The notes under the pieces: generated by a model | What the model saw: the letters and a program-made list of their open reading frames with translations, nothing else | Database searches by the model: none | What the model was told of the DNA's origin: nothing | Translations under genes and position numbers: made by a program | NCBI GenBank assembly: GCA_025765615.1 | Contig: JAIVFJ010000074.1 | Coordinates: 186,001 to 250,000 of the forward strand | Length of the DNA stretch: 64,000 nucleotides | Source: Zopfochytrium polystomum | Lineage: Eukaryota; Chytridiomycota; Chytridiomycetes; Chytridiales; Chytridiaceae | Reading direction: 5' to 3' | In this document: one piece after another, positions 22,598 to 33,627 of the stretch | Position numbering within the stretch: the first letter of the stretch is position 1 | Layout of the letters: the number at the start of each line of letters is the position of its first letter

Positions 22598-25500
22598 ATG
22601 CCCTCACCATCACCGCCGCCAAAACGGCAAAGCCTGTCCGTCCTCCAAACCGCGCTCGTCGGGCTCGCGCTGCTGGCGCACGGCAGCGGCGTGCTCGCCC
22701 AACACCGAAACACGAACCGCAACAGCAACGGCAACAACAACTTTGCGGCCGCCGCCGCTGTGACGCCCCCCACACAGGGAAGCGTTTGTCGTCGAGTTTG
22801 GGAAGGGTATGTTTTTGCTTGGAGGGGGGAAAGGGGTCGGATGTTCTGAAGGAGTGGTGATGATTGTGGTTTGTGGGTGGGGGCGCAGGGCGTGGAGATC
22901 TTAGTTGTGGCCTGTCAGGGTCCTCCCGTCCCTGCCACCTCCCACCTTTCGCGTCCGCGAGGCCGCCGCGCTTCCCCTTCTGCTCCAGCCCGCTACAATC
23001 GAAACCAAAGGGGCAAAAAAAGGAGTATTCGTTATCATCTAACAACACCTTCCCAACTTCGCCACTTCTCACTCCACCACGACCCTAAAACAACAAACCC
23101 CCCCCAAAAAATACCGTTATAGACGTCGGGGACGCGCGCGAGCACGTTCTGCGGTCGCTGACGGGCGCCGGTGTTCCGCGCTCGGCGGTTTCGTTCCGGC
23201 CACTTGCGCCGAGTCGGCACTTTAACGGCCTGTCGTTCAGCATCGACGGATGGCGCGGTGAGTGAGTGTGGTGGGGTCCGTGCGAGTTTTGCTTGCTTTC
23301 ATTTTTTTTTGCTCTCCGCCACTCGTGCGCCTACCCGTGAAGCTCCCTGCAGCGAATTTTTTTTCAAGGGATGCCTGCATTTAACCTATGCTAAAAACCT
23401 GGCGATTATTTTCTTTCTCTTCTTTTTTTTTTTTTTTTGTGTGTGCTCAACTGGGGTTCCCTCCTTCGAACCAAACAACAGGCGACATCGACCTTGTGCA
23501 CGCGATTCCCGGTGCGTCTAACGCTTGGAAGGTAAAATACACGAGCGAGGGCGAGAGCGAAGGAGAGAGTAAAGAGCGCTGAGAGCGGGAGAGAGAAATT
23601 GACTAATAAGAATTAACCTTTTTCTACCCTCAGGTCCAAAGCCTCCAGCGACCGCGCCCCCGCGCGGCCGTCCAAGTCGCCGCCAACAGCGACAACAGCT
23701 CTGACGATCGCCTCCGACGGCGCGCGGCCGGCGCCGCGCCGTCTTCCATCAACGACATCCACACTCTGACCGGTGTCACCGACGTGTGGAACTTGTACAA
23801 GTTCAACGGCGAGAACACGACCATCGCCGTCATCGACTCGGGCGTCTACTACTTGCATCCCGCCCTCGGCGGCGGCTTTGGCGAACAGTTCAAGGTTGCA
23901 AAAGGTACTGTGTTCTGGCAAAGGTTTTACATTTTCATTTTTTAGCGCCCCGGGATGGTTGCTACGGTTAGGAAGGATTAGGGGGAGCTGAATGATCTAG
24001 TTTCTTTCCCGGGTACCGCACCGAGCCACAAGAAACTTATATTTTCGAAACCCTTGCAGGCAGTGACTTTGTTGGCGACGACTTTGGAACAACCGGAGTG
24101 CCAGTTCCCGACGACGACCCGCTGGACAACTGCTCTCCTGACGCACACGGCACTCACATTGCTGGAGTAATTGCTGGCGACGGACCGGACACGGGCTTTG
24201 GAAAGTTCACCGGCGTTGCCCCCGCCGCCAGTATCTACGCATGTAAGCCTGCAGAACATTTTCCTCCCCTCGCTGCTCGTCTGTTTTCCTAAACGCTGTC
24301 GCTCCCGCGAAAAAACGCACCCCCTTCCCTCCACAGACCGCGTCCTCAGCTGCACGGGCGGTACCACCGATGATATTGTCGCCGCCGCCATGCTCCAGGC
24401 CGCCGCCGACGGCGCCCAAGTCATCGTCCACTCCATCACAAACTCTAAGTTCGGCACCCCCTCCACGCTCCTGTCCCGCGTGGCCACGGAGCTCACCGAC
24501 GCCGGCGTCGTCGTCGTCGCCGCCGCTGGCAACGACGGCGAGTACGGCCTCTTCTCCGGCGAGGCCCCCGCCGTCGGTCACAACGTCATCAGCGTCACCT
24601 CGTTCGACAACGCCGCGTACCCAAAGTCGTCCGTCGACATCGCCGGGCAGGCTTTCCTGTACAACCCGGGCGGAAAGGCGTTTGGGTATTACACAAGCTA
24701 CACGCCCGTACTGAACGGTGAGGAGAGAGTGGCTTCGCCTTTTTTTTTTCCCCTCGATATTTATGCCGGTGTTTCAGACCCGTCGATCCTTTCCGGCGAA
24801 AGTTACAACGATTCGACCTCGTGCAACCCCTCGAAACCAGCATCAGCTTCATTCCAAGTGCTCTTCATTGCTGTGGCCTCCCCATCTGCTTGCACTGTGG
24901 AGCAGCGCTGCGAGTAAGGATGCTCAAGACATCAATCCGCGATTTGCTCTGCCATTTGCTAACTCGGAAACCCTTTGTTTAATGTACACAGGAGCGCAAT
25001 GCTCAGCGGCTACGACGGCTGCATGCTCTTCAGCACGGACTCTGACATAGATTTGATCGTCCACTCCGTCTTCTCGCCCATCTCTGTCGGTTCCATGGAC
25101 TACAAATCCGTTGTCTCGATCTTTGGCAACGACGGCGACCAGACCATGACGTTTTCGTCGGGCTCCAAGCTGTTTTCACCCACCAGCGCCGGCACCGTCT
25201 CGCCTTTCAGCTCGCTCGGCCTGACAACCGAGCTGAAGGTGATTTTCTTTGTTTTTTGCTGTTGTTATTTTCAAACTGGGAGCCCTTGCGAGGGACTCTG
25301 TCTCAACCATATTTTTTCGTTTCATATTTTTTTTTTCCCGGTGCAGATTCGCCCTAACTTTGGAGCCATTGGTGGAGGGTGAGTTGCAAAGTTTTTTTTT
25401 TACGAAAGGTTGCGTGAGCGCCTAAAGCAACTTACTTCCTCCGCCGCACGTTTTATGATAATCCTGGATGGCATTATTAAAGCGTTTACTCCACCGTTTC

Positions 25501-27301
25501 ACCCTACGCGCAAGAATACTTTGGCCTCGACTCACCATACGCCGTCTACTCTGGTGCGCGATGCCTGATATTATTTTACTTCCAGCACTGACAGAATCCT
25601 CCTACTTCCGCATTTCAGGCACAAGCCAAGCAACAGCCTACGCCGCCGGAGTCGTCGCCCTCGTCCTGGACGCTTACAACAGCGGGACCGGCGTCACGTC
25701 CGCATTCATCAACAACATCATTTCAAACACTGCTGTGCCCGCCGTGCGGAGAGGCTTCAGCCAACTCGACTCGGTCGCGTCCCAGGGCGCCGGTCTCATC
25801 AACGCTAAAGCTCTCATGGATGCTATCACCCTTGTGTCGCCGGCTTCAATCAGTCAGTTTTTCTCTGTGTAGGCAATCCCGCGTTCTTCGCTGCTTACAC
25901 AATTTGAACCCTCTCGCCTCCATGCCAGGCTTGGGAGACTTCACTGACCAGAACAAGCTGCGCTTCCATGCGAAAGCGTACCCGCACAAGCCCGCGAACT
26001 TGACCCTTGTCCACATCCTCAACATCACCAACTATGGCGAGGAGCCGATGACCTACGTCCTGTCCAGCCGCGCCGCCCTCACGGCGAATGCGTTCGACGG
26101 CACGTCTCCTTTCATCAACACCAAGTACTTCCCCACGGTCGGAGCGGTACGTGTACTTCTAGACAAAGCGAAAGAAAAAAAGCACGATTCATTTAGTTTT
26201 CATAGCGCACCGCATTAGCTTGGCTCACCACTCAACACCGTCCCCTCCCCCCTCCCTAGACCGTCCTTTTTGGCCGCCAGAAGCAAAACAAAACCGGCAG
26301 CCCGACCTTTACCATCAAAGTCAACCCGCGCAGCACCAGCCACGTGATGGTCTCGTTCCAGCGGCCCGCCGACGTCTACCCGTCGCTCTTCCCCGTCTAC
26401 TCGGGCTTCATCGTCGTCCAGGAGGCTTCCGCGACCGCCGCAGCCAACCAGTCCTTCGTCGTCCCGTACGCCGGCCTCGCCGCAAAGTGGTCCGACGCCC
26501 CGCTCTGGACGCAACAGGCCGCCCGCCCCAGCGGCATCTACTACCCGGACTCGCTCGAACCCGTCCGCAACGGCGACGTCGTCGACAGGGCCGCCGGCGT
26601 CGTCGTGGAGAAAGGTATGAATTTTAATTTGCTGTCCCCGTCGCAGAGGGCGGACGAAACGCACAAGTAACCCCCGCTAAACACAACTCAAAAAAAAAAA
26701 AAAACAAAACAAAAAACAAAAAAAATCCCCCCAATCAGTCCTCTCGACCCCAACTTCCAACTACCGCATCGAAGTCCACCGCAGTTCCGCCGCCTCGCCG
26801 CCCCCGGCCTCCACCGACCCCGCCGACCCCGCGACCAACGAGTTGCAGTCGCCGTCCCCCGACACCGACGCCTCCTTCGACCCGTCCTCCGCCGCCGCCC
26901 TCCGCCAATGGACCCACACCTTTGCCGGATACCTCTACTCGCTGCCCGTCGCCGCCTCCACCGCCACCGACGGCTCCGCCTCCCCCGAGCCCTTCGCCGA
27001 GGTCGACCTACCCCTGGGGCGCGCCGCGGCCGGCGGCGCCGCTACGGCTCAGTCGCTGTGGAAGGGCGACGTCGTCCAGACCGCGAGGGTGAGCCTCCAG
27101 GCGCCCACGCCGCTGCCGCAGGGACAGTACCGGTTGGTGTTTAGGGCGCTCAAGTATGGGACGAAGGGGATGAATGTGACCAGGGATTACGAGGTAAGGG
27201 GGAGGAGGGGTGGGTGGGTGAGTGGTTTGATGTTCTTGGGCTAACCGGCTTTGCTCCATTACACGCAGAGCTTCGCAACTCCTTCTTTCTGGCTGTATTA
27301 G
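22598..27301 (+). CDS. Secreted subtilisin-like serine protease (S8, minor extracellular protease/Vpr type), one apparent frame break
   Basis: Fifteen exons. The N-terminus has a hydrophobic signal (SVLQTALVGLALLAHGSGVL). An inhibitor-I9-type prodomain follows (EAFVVEFGKD), then the peptidase S8 domain: Asp in AVIDSGVYYLHPALGG, His in DAHGTHIAGVIAG, oxyanion Asn in AAAGNDGE, Ser in SGTSQATAYAAGVVALVL. A PA-like insert (PSILSGESYNDSTSCNPS onward) sits between the Asn and Ser segments, and a Fn3-like C-terminal region ends SFATPSFWLY. The active-site serine exon begins exactly at Gly of GTS (25619). Exon lengths total 3010 nt, one too many: the signal-peptide frame and the prodomain frame differ by one base across the C6 run at 22766-22771. 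All downstream joints are in phase, so an assembly indel is more likely than a pseudogene. Expected product about 1000 aa, secreted. Confidence 0.88.
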
Positions 27302-27822
27302 CTCTTGGAAAAAATGTGGAAAAAGTGTTGGTAGTTCTTCTTGTCCGTCTTTGTACCCTCCGTCCTCAACAAAAAAAGAAAGAAAAAGCGAAGCGAACAA
27401 AAAAAAACCCCCTTCTCTTCGAATATCCCTCGACACACCCCTCATACTTTATAGTCGTCAAGCCTGTAACGTTCAACCTGCACTTGCAGCGTTCTTTTTG
27501 TCGTATTTGATTCACGCGCTACACACACAGTATCTCTTCTTTCTTCGTCTTCGTTTCTTTGCTCATCCCTTGTAAACCAAAAAACAAAGTCAATCGATCC
27601 GAAATACAAGCGAACGTAAACATAACAAAGGGGAAGAGAAAGGAGGAGTGCAAGAAGCAAAAAAAAGGGAAGAAGGTGAAAGAGGGAGACAGGGAAAGAA
27701 AAGGGGGGGTTGAGAGGACACGAGCGTGTGGGCGAGGCTTGGTGATGGTTAACCTGTGAGACGAAACAAAGTAAGGCCACGGCCAAAAAAACGGACGCGA
27801 CGAGCCGCGAACTAACCGCAAA
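27302..27822. other. Convergent intergenic stretch
   Basis: About 520 bp between the stop codons of the subtilase and SRP19 genes. A-rich and purine-rich, with no gene recognised. Presumably 3' untranslated sequence of both genes. Confidence 0.6.
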
Positions 27823-29049
27823 CTACTTCTTCTTTTTGCTCTTCTTCCCGGACTTGCCGCCGCCGCCGCCGCCCTCCTCGAGCATCTTGACTTCCTTCGC
27901 CGCCTCCTTGAGCGACTCCTGCTGCACCTTGGACACCTGCGACCGCGACGCGGCGGCGTGCGCGGCAACGGTCGGGTCCGCCAACTTCATCGCCTTCTCC
28001 GTCTCGGCATACACCTCCGCCAGCCTGATCAGCAGCTCCACCTTGTTGCGCACGTCGGGACGGACCGGCTGGCCCTCGCCTCCGCCAGCGCCTTTACCCA
28101 GCAGCAGGCCGAGGGCCGGGTCGACGAGGCCGTCGCGCACGATCTGCACCTTGATCCTTCCAAACGTCAGCGCGTCGCTCGGATGCCGCTTCCCTTGCTC
28201 CACAATCTGCGCGAGACCCAGCCGCCGGCAGCACTCGACCAGGTACACGATCGACGGGCTCGCCACCGCCCGCGCCTTCACCACCCGCCGCCCGCCCGCC
28301 CGGCTCTGCCCCGCGTCAAAGTACAGCGGGTACACGCTGACCCACGACTGCCGCAGCCGCTTCCGCACCGCTTCGTCCGTCACCCCGAGCTGCCGCCCGT
28401 CGGGGAGGAGGATCAGCTCGCGCGGCTGTGCCGCGGCGGCGGCGGGCGCTAGCCCCGCTGGGAACGGCGGGGGTACCGCGGTGGTTGATGACGAAGAGGA
28501 GGAGGTGGAGGCGGTGCTGGCGGCGCGTGCGGTAGTGCTGGATTTGGACGAGGCCACCGCGAGGCGGGCCTCCTCGGCCGTCATCAGCAGCGGCTGGCTG
28601 CCGTCGTCCCTGGGTAGGCCGAAATCCTGCAAATAAAAAACGTATTGCGGCGTGTAAGGAGCGTGGTTAGCTAGATTTCACGCTTCTGTAAACTGCCGGC
28701 AACACTGGAAGGAGCTAAACGATCTGCGATCTGTTGCCCCTCCGTCGAAGGATACACCCCGACTCGCCACGGGTCGCGTGCCTGTCGATCTGCTGTCGAA
28801 TCGATCGATGCATCGCGCTGGATCCATCACTCATCCTCTTCGTCCTCCCAGGCGTGCGAGGGGCGGGACGCAACTCCGCGAGCGATCCTTTGGCAAACTG
28901 CGGCTGGGCGTGCGCGCGACACCCCCCGACTGCAGACGCGAAGAAGGGACGACGCAAAGACGCACCATGTTGTCCACATCAAAGTCCGAGTCGTCGTCTT
29001 CGATCGTGACGCCGCCGAGGTCCTTTGCTTTGCCTTTACCGCCGCTCAT
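27823..29049 (-). CDS. SEC65: Signal recognition particle 19 kDa subunit (SRP19/Sec65)
   Basis: Binds SRP RNA and primes SRP54 loading for co-translational targeting to the ER. Two exons (29049-28966 and 28626-27823) give 295 aa in frame. The core follows the SRP19 signature: VSVYPLYFDAGQSRAGGRRV, then a helix ending CCRRLGLAQIVEQGKRHPSD, then FGRIKVQIVRDG. The protein is longer than animal SRP19 because of a Ser/Thr/Ala-rich N-terminal region, like yeast Sec65, and ends in a Lys-rich tail (GKKSKKKK) typical of the family. The start is the first ATG, with an acidic opening (VTIEDDDSDFDVDNM). It converges with the subtilase gene. Confidence 0.92.
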
Positions 29050-31116
29050 CGTTAGGCTTCGGCCGGCCTGGGAGAAGTGGTGGTGGGACGAAGGGGAATT
29101 CCTGGGATTCCTCCTCTTGTCTGTCTGCGTTTTCTTCTTCTCTCCTCCTGAAATCTTCTCTTTTTCGTCTCATGCTGATGGGCCTCTCGCTCTCCGATCG
29201 CCCTTTTTCTTTCCGCTCAACCAGCCGCAACACATTGTAGCGCCATTCGTCATACGTCGAAGGACGGTTGAACTTCAGAAGAGTCCTTCCAGTAAATAGG
29301 TTTCCATGACGGGGCGATGCAAGTCCAAGGAGATATTTTTACGGAAGAAGGAATGAAATACAATCGAGGTGAACGTTTCACACCCCCACTTACAAATAAC
29401 TCATTCTGCGACTAGAGAGATCCCGTGAATTTCCCTTCTTTCTTGTACATGTAGAGACTTTTTTGGAAGAACCGCAAAAGGCGTTCCTTTTCCCAGAAGT
29501 TTGCCAAAAGGAACCGCTTCCATCCACGTTTTTCTTTTCGGAACTGCAACACACATTCGCTATTAATGATGTTGAGCCAATGATCTCCTTCCGCTGCTTG
29601 GTATATACAAGTTTTAGTCCGGAGAGAACACCGAAAAGAAGGAAAAGGAGAACCTTGCTGAGGGTTTGGTTAGACACAAGAAGAGCACCGATATTTCTGA
29701 TTCAGATGTTGTTGCAAGAAAGTTAAGAAAGTTGAAGCAACATGAATCAACTATGTAGGAGAGAGCTTGTGAAATTCAAGACCCGATGATAAGATTGATT
29801 AGAATTGACCGTTATGGCCCACCAAACATAGTGTGAAGTACTCGAGGGAACGCTCGAACGAGTCGTAGACGCCAACGCCGATCGGGATCGTGGTGGTGAA
29901 GCCGTCGTCGAGGAGCTCTTTTGATTTGGCCAACAGTCCCGTGTAGTTGAAACAACCTTGGCCTTCGTTGAGGTTGTTCCTGTATTTTATCAAAAACCAA
30001 CTAATATTTCAAAACCGAAACGACAGTATCCGCACTATCCGAATCGGGGCCGGCACATAAAAAGTGGACCTCAACGATATCGACACTCGCATCACTCGGC
30101 TTTGTGATATCGGGGCACCTGGCCTGTGGCGGGCCAACTGTCACAAGAACTTAACCACTCAAAGGACCACCCTTAGTTTGCTATTAAGGATTCAAATCAA
30201 TACAATATCACGGTTATTGGCCCTCCATAGGCACTGCATTGTATAGTCGAGTGGCAACAACGTCGCACCTGTGGCAAGGTTTGATTTGTCTGGTCAATGC
30301 TTTACTCTTGACCCAATCTGAGTTGAGATCCTGAAGTGCTGAATCAAATCGTGGCGACTGACTGCGCAAATACGGCAAATGCCAAATGGATTGAACTTCT
30401 GAAATACTTTGAAACATCCGGTGAAAGAGAGAATCAGATAAATTACTCTCCTTTCATTTTGCTTTCCAATTTCGTTGAATACAGTATGCACCACATCAAT
30501 TCGACCACAGATTTGTCGCCACTGTGTTATGCCTCATTGCCTGTGAGATTTTGTTTAAGCATGAACTTAAAAAGGTGGGGATGATTGCATTTTGGCGCAA
30601 GTGGATACTTCCCTGTGAGCTGGACAATTTCTCCAATTCTGTACTTCCACTTCTGCATTTGCGAAACTTGCATTTACCCGCTGACAAGCGCTATTATATG
30701 GGATCTCATAATGGTCACCCGGCGATTTCATGGCTCCGTCTGACTCTGCACTGGATTGCCCGCAAGCTGAAACCCATCCTCAATGGTTTAGTGTTACAAA
30801 GTAAAACTTCCAGCCTTTCTTTAGAATAACTACTTTTTGCAAAAAACTAACGACATCTGTTGGGGATTGCACCTGGTGTGTCAAAAGAGCACCAACGGAC
30901 TTGAGTTGGCATGGAGAAAGAAAGCTTGTTTACAGTGTGAGCCCTTTTCTTGTTATGAGCGAAGCGCCCTTTGTTGCCAAAGTAAATGGAGGCCAGTGCT
31001 TTCAGACAGATTGGTCTTAGTGCAGAACACCCTTTGCTTGTACGAGCAAAGTGCCCTATATAAATGAGGTATTGACCTGAGGTAGAGCTTCAAGAGCATT
31101 GCAGTTCAAGGTAGAG
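29050..31116. other. Boundary into an AT-richer transposon-debris island
   Basis: After about 29.3 kb base composition shifts from GC-rich to AT-rich and microsatellites disappear. Scattered open frames exist, for example + near 30336-30830, which reads like a coding sequence broken by a frame change, but no domain was recognised. It is best described as degenerate mobile-element or pseudogene sequence; it ends at the solo LTR. Confidence 0.5.
29799..29993 (-). pseudogene. GC-rich coding-like fragment inside the AT-rich island
   Basis: A 64-codon minus-strand frame contains a stretch reading CFNYTGLLAKSKELLDDGF, then VGVYDSFERSLEYFTLCL. The codons are GC-ending, as in the host genes and unlike the flanking DNA. 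It looks like the last exon of a gene or a captured exon fragment. No family was recognised and no joining exon found. Confidence 0.35.
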
Positions 31117-31470
31117 TGTATTGTTATGAATCACCCTCTGGAAACCTCTGGAACCTTCTAGAACATTCCTTCATGGAACCTTCTGGAACCTTCTGGAACC
31201 TTCTAGAACATTCTTTCATGGAACCTTGTGGAACCTTCTGGAACCTTCTTTGCTTTCCTGACTTGTCTTGTTGTCATTGGTATCATGGTATTACTAATTG
31301 CTCTTTCTGGAACTTTCTTTGAGTCTTGACAAGGAACACTCTCAAAAGGTATAAAAGGGGGATGGGGGACCTGTCCCATCCCTCAAGTGAATTATTGTTT
31401 CCAATACAATCATCACTCCTCTCAGTTCCTTGTCTGCCTTGTCCTGTCCTGCCCTGTTCCTGACATGTAT
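31117..31470 (+). mobile_element. Solo LTR (344 bp, 31122-31465) with 5-bp target-site duplication
   Basis: The element begins TGTTATGAATC and ends GTTCCTGACA, so it has TG...CA termini. It is bracketed by an identical TGTAT at 31117-31121 and 31466-31470, the signature of LTR-retrotransposon integration. Inside, in order, lie a heat-shock-element array, a TATA box (31350-31357), a probable start region and the U5-like end. No internal gag-pol or second LTR is adjacent, so it is a solo LTR left by recombination. The exact TSD suggests a fairly young insertion. Confidence 0.85.
31151..31248 (+). promoter_or_regulatory. Heat-shock-element array within the solo LTR
   Basis: GAA and TTC triplets alternate at exact 5-bp intervals: GAA at 31151, TTC 31156, GAA 31161, TTC 31166; then after an 8-bp break GAA 31176 through TTC 31211 (eight perfect units); then from 31221 six more, one imperfect. 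This is the known HSF site, inverted nGAAn pentamers, repeated far beyond the usual three. A TATA box (TATAAAAG, 31350-31357) lies about 100 bp downstream. Heat-inducible transcription of the parent element is inferred. Confidence 0.8.
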
Positions 31471-31886
31471 GGTGACTCAGATAACAGTAATGGTTTTTGT
31501 TTGTTGTACTCAAGGAGAGAGAGAGCAGGCAGATGTGATCAGATCTGGGCTTCTCTGGACCTGCTCGGGCTCTCCCTTTTACACCGCAGGTGGTCTCAGG
31601 AATCAGACTTTGGTGATATCCTTTTAGCTCTGAGAGATAGAGTTTTGACTTTGAGGAGCCTGGAGGCAGGCATGACATCATTGTTGCATCACACTCCATG
31701 GAGTTCTGTGTGCAACGAAGTAAATCAGGCTCCCTGTCAAGCTCCTGTTATCATTCCTATCAAGTTGCTGGAGTGAAGCACACTGATGTGGTCTACCCAG
31801 ACTGTTGATTGAAACAACTTCTAAGCACTAGTACAGTGTCAAAGAGTGGGAGAAGTGTAGATAACCCTGGGACCAGCCTGAATGTC
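31471..31886 (+). other. Sequence between two LTRs, weak open frame
   Basis: A frame open to a stop at about 31776 contains a stretch reading ESDFGDILLALRDRVLTLRS. It has no recognisable domain and no support as a gene. It probably belongs to older element sequence into which the LTRs inserted. Confidence 0.4.
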
Positions 31887-32309
31887 ATCTTTGTAAACAG
31901 TCTACTCTGAGTGAGTGAGGGAAGGAGTGAATAAAGTGGAAATGTGTGTTTGTGGGTGGTCCTTCTCCCCAACTTGGAGAGAAGAGAAAAAAAACTCTGC
32001 TATGAATTATGGATACATGATGATGATATACACGCTGTAATAGTTGCTAGGCAAGCGTGACCGGCACAGAGGAAAAACTTCACCTATATTTTCTGCTTGA
32101 GCAGAGGACGAGGAAAACTGTTAACACTGGGTTTCCGTTCCACTTAATACTCAGAGTATTTGTCAACAGCACAAGCCAGCGCCCAGGTCTATATTGGCAG
32201 TGGCTCGCTCTCCCATGGGCATTGTGAGAATGATAACTGACAGTCACAATAGGTTCGGGTCCATCTTGTGCCTCTTGCTGCTAACCAGTCAGTTCCGCCT
32301 AACAATCTT
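31887..32309 (-). mobile_element. Solo LTR, family A copy 1 (31892-32304), with TSD ATCTT
   Basis: On the minus strand this 413-bp unit begins TGTTAGGCGGAACTGACTGG and ends GACTGTTTACA (TG...CA). The plus strand shows ATCTT at both 31887-31891 and 32305-32309, a perfect 5-bp target duplication. The same unit occurs in the opposite orientation at 32654 and again at 61163. No protein-coding interior is attached. Confidence 0.85.
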
Positions 32310-32648
32310 AACTCATCTTTACTCTTGAAGACAGGTCAGAGGATCTTAAAATGTATGGGTAATATGTGCAAACTCCAACAAGATCGGCAGTAGCAAACTC
32401 TTGCTTTCACGAGCTTGAACAGCTTTGAATCTGAAATTTAGTTTTTCTGATTCTCAAGTATCGTACATAATGTATTTGATATAGTTAAGCATATGATTAT
32501 GGAGAGGTTTGCGCTCAGAAACTTTGTGCGAAATGCGTAACCTTTGTAAAAGTTACAAACAGGATGATGAACCCTCCATGTGTGCTTAGCATTTCCCCTG
32601 GAATTCCAGGACGCCAAGGTTCTTTGAGAGCACTGAATGCTCCCTGGA
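32310..32648. other. Spacer between inverted LTR copies
   Basis: AT-rich sequence separating copy 1 (minus) from copy 2 (plus). No gene, domain or internal repeat was recognised. Confidence 0.5.
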
Positions 32649-33039
32649 TCAGGTGTTAGGCAGAACTGACTGTTTAGCAGTAAGAGGCACAAGACAGACC
32701 TGAACTTGTTGTGACTGTCAGTTATTGTTCTACATGGTGCCCATGGGAGAATGAGCCACCATCAATGCAGAACCAGGCGCTGGCTTGAGCTGTTGACAAA
32801 TACTCTGAGTACATAGTGGAACAGAAACCTGGTGAAAAAAATTTTCTTTCTCCTCTACTCAAGCAGATAATATAGGAGAGGTTTTTACCCTGTCTGGATC
32901 ACACTCGCCTAGTGACTATTACAGCATGCGTATCATCATCTTGTATCAATTATTCATAACAGAATGTTTCTCTGTTGGTGTGAAGGACCACCCAAAAACA
33001 CACATCTCCACTTCATTCACTCCTTCCACTCCCTCACTC
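32649..33039 (+). mobile_element. LTR family A copy 2, 3'-truncated
   Basis: Begins TGTTAGGCAGAACTGACTG at 32654, preceded by TCAGG. It can be aligned along its length to copies 1 and 3, but homology stops near 33039, about 25 bp before the expected ...GACTGTTTRCA end. The truncated end is followed by unrelated DNA. With copy 1 it forms an inverted pair of about 400-bp arms around a 349-bp spacer. Confidence 0.8.
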
Positions 33040-33415
33040 CAACGCTGGCGGATGCACTTAGGGGGAATAAAGTGAAACGAAAGCACTGCAGAGAGATGAG
33101 ATATTGTGGGTGGTGGAATGGAGAATGAGAGCAGCAAGAAACATCAATAATACCAGAATCAAAGAACTTTCCTTCCAATTGAATTAACTAACTTGGTCAA
33201 AACTTCTCGCTGCTCCAGAGTGTGAGACAAAGGGAGATGTGCAACAGTGTCCAGGGGGACAGAGGACAGCAACCGGGCCAACACGGAGACGGAAAAAAAA
33301 AAAAAGAAAGAAAGAAAGAAAGGAAGAAACGAAAAGTACATTGCCGTCGCAGCAAGGGAGACGGACAGAGCGACCAACTGGCAGTCAGCCAGACACGCAG
33401 ACCGACCGACCGAAG

Positions 33416-33467
<52 letters not shown>

Positions 33468-33627
33468 GCCAGACAGCAAGCAAGCAATAACGGCACCAAG
33501 CTGAGCAACAAGAGAGAGTCCAGCTTGCCGTCGTCATCATCATCATCATATCATCGTCGGCTCCATACCAACCCCTCCCTTACACCCTGCCTTTCCTTCC
33601 CCCCATCCCACGCTACCCTCCCTCGCG
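33040..33627. promoter_or_regulatory. Upstream region of the zinc-finger gene
   Basis: Contains a GAAA/AAAG tract near 33293-33330 and an (ACAG)n array at about 33416-33468, the same tetranucleotide as at 4.7 kb, then a short TCA repeat near 33535. No TATA box was recognised. It lies between the transposon island and the start codon at 33628. Confidence 0.45.

Noticed and set aside
27836..28636. Long plus-strand frame opposite SRP19
   Set aside because: Antisense of a recognisable SRP19 domain.
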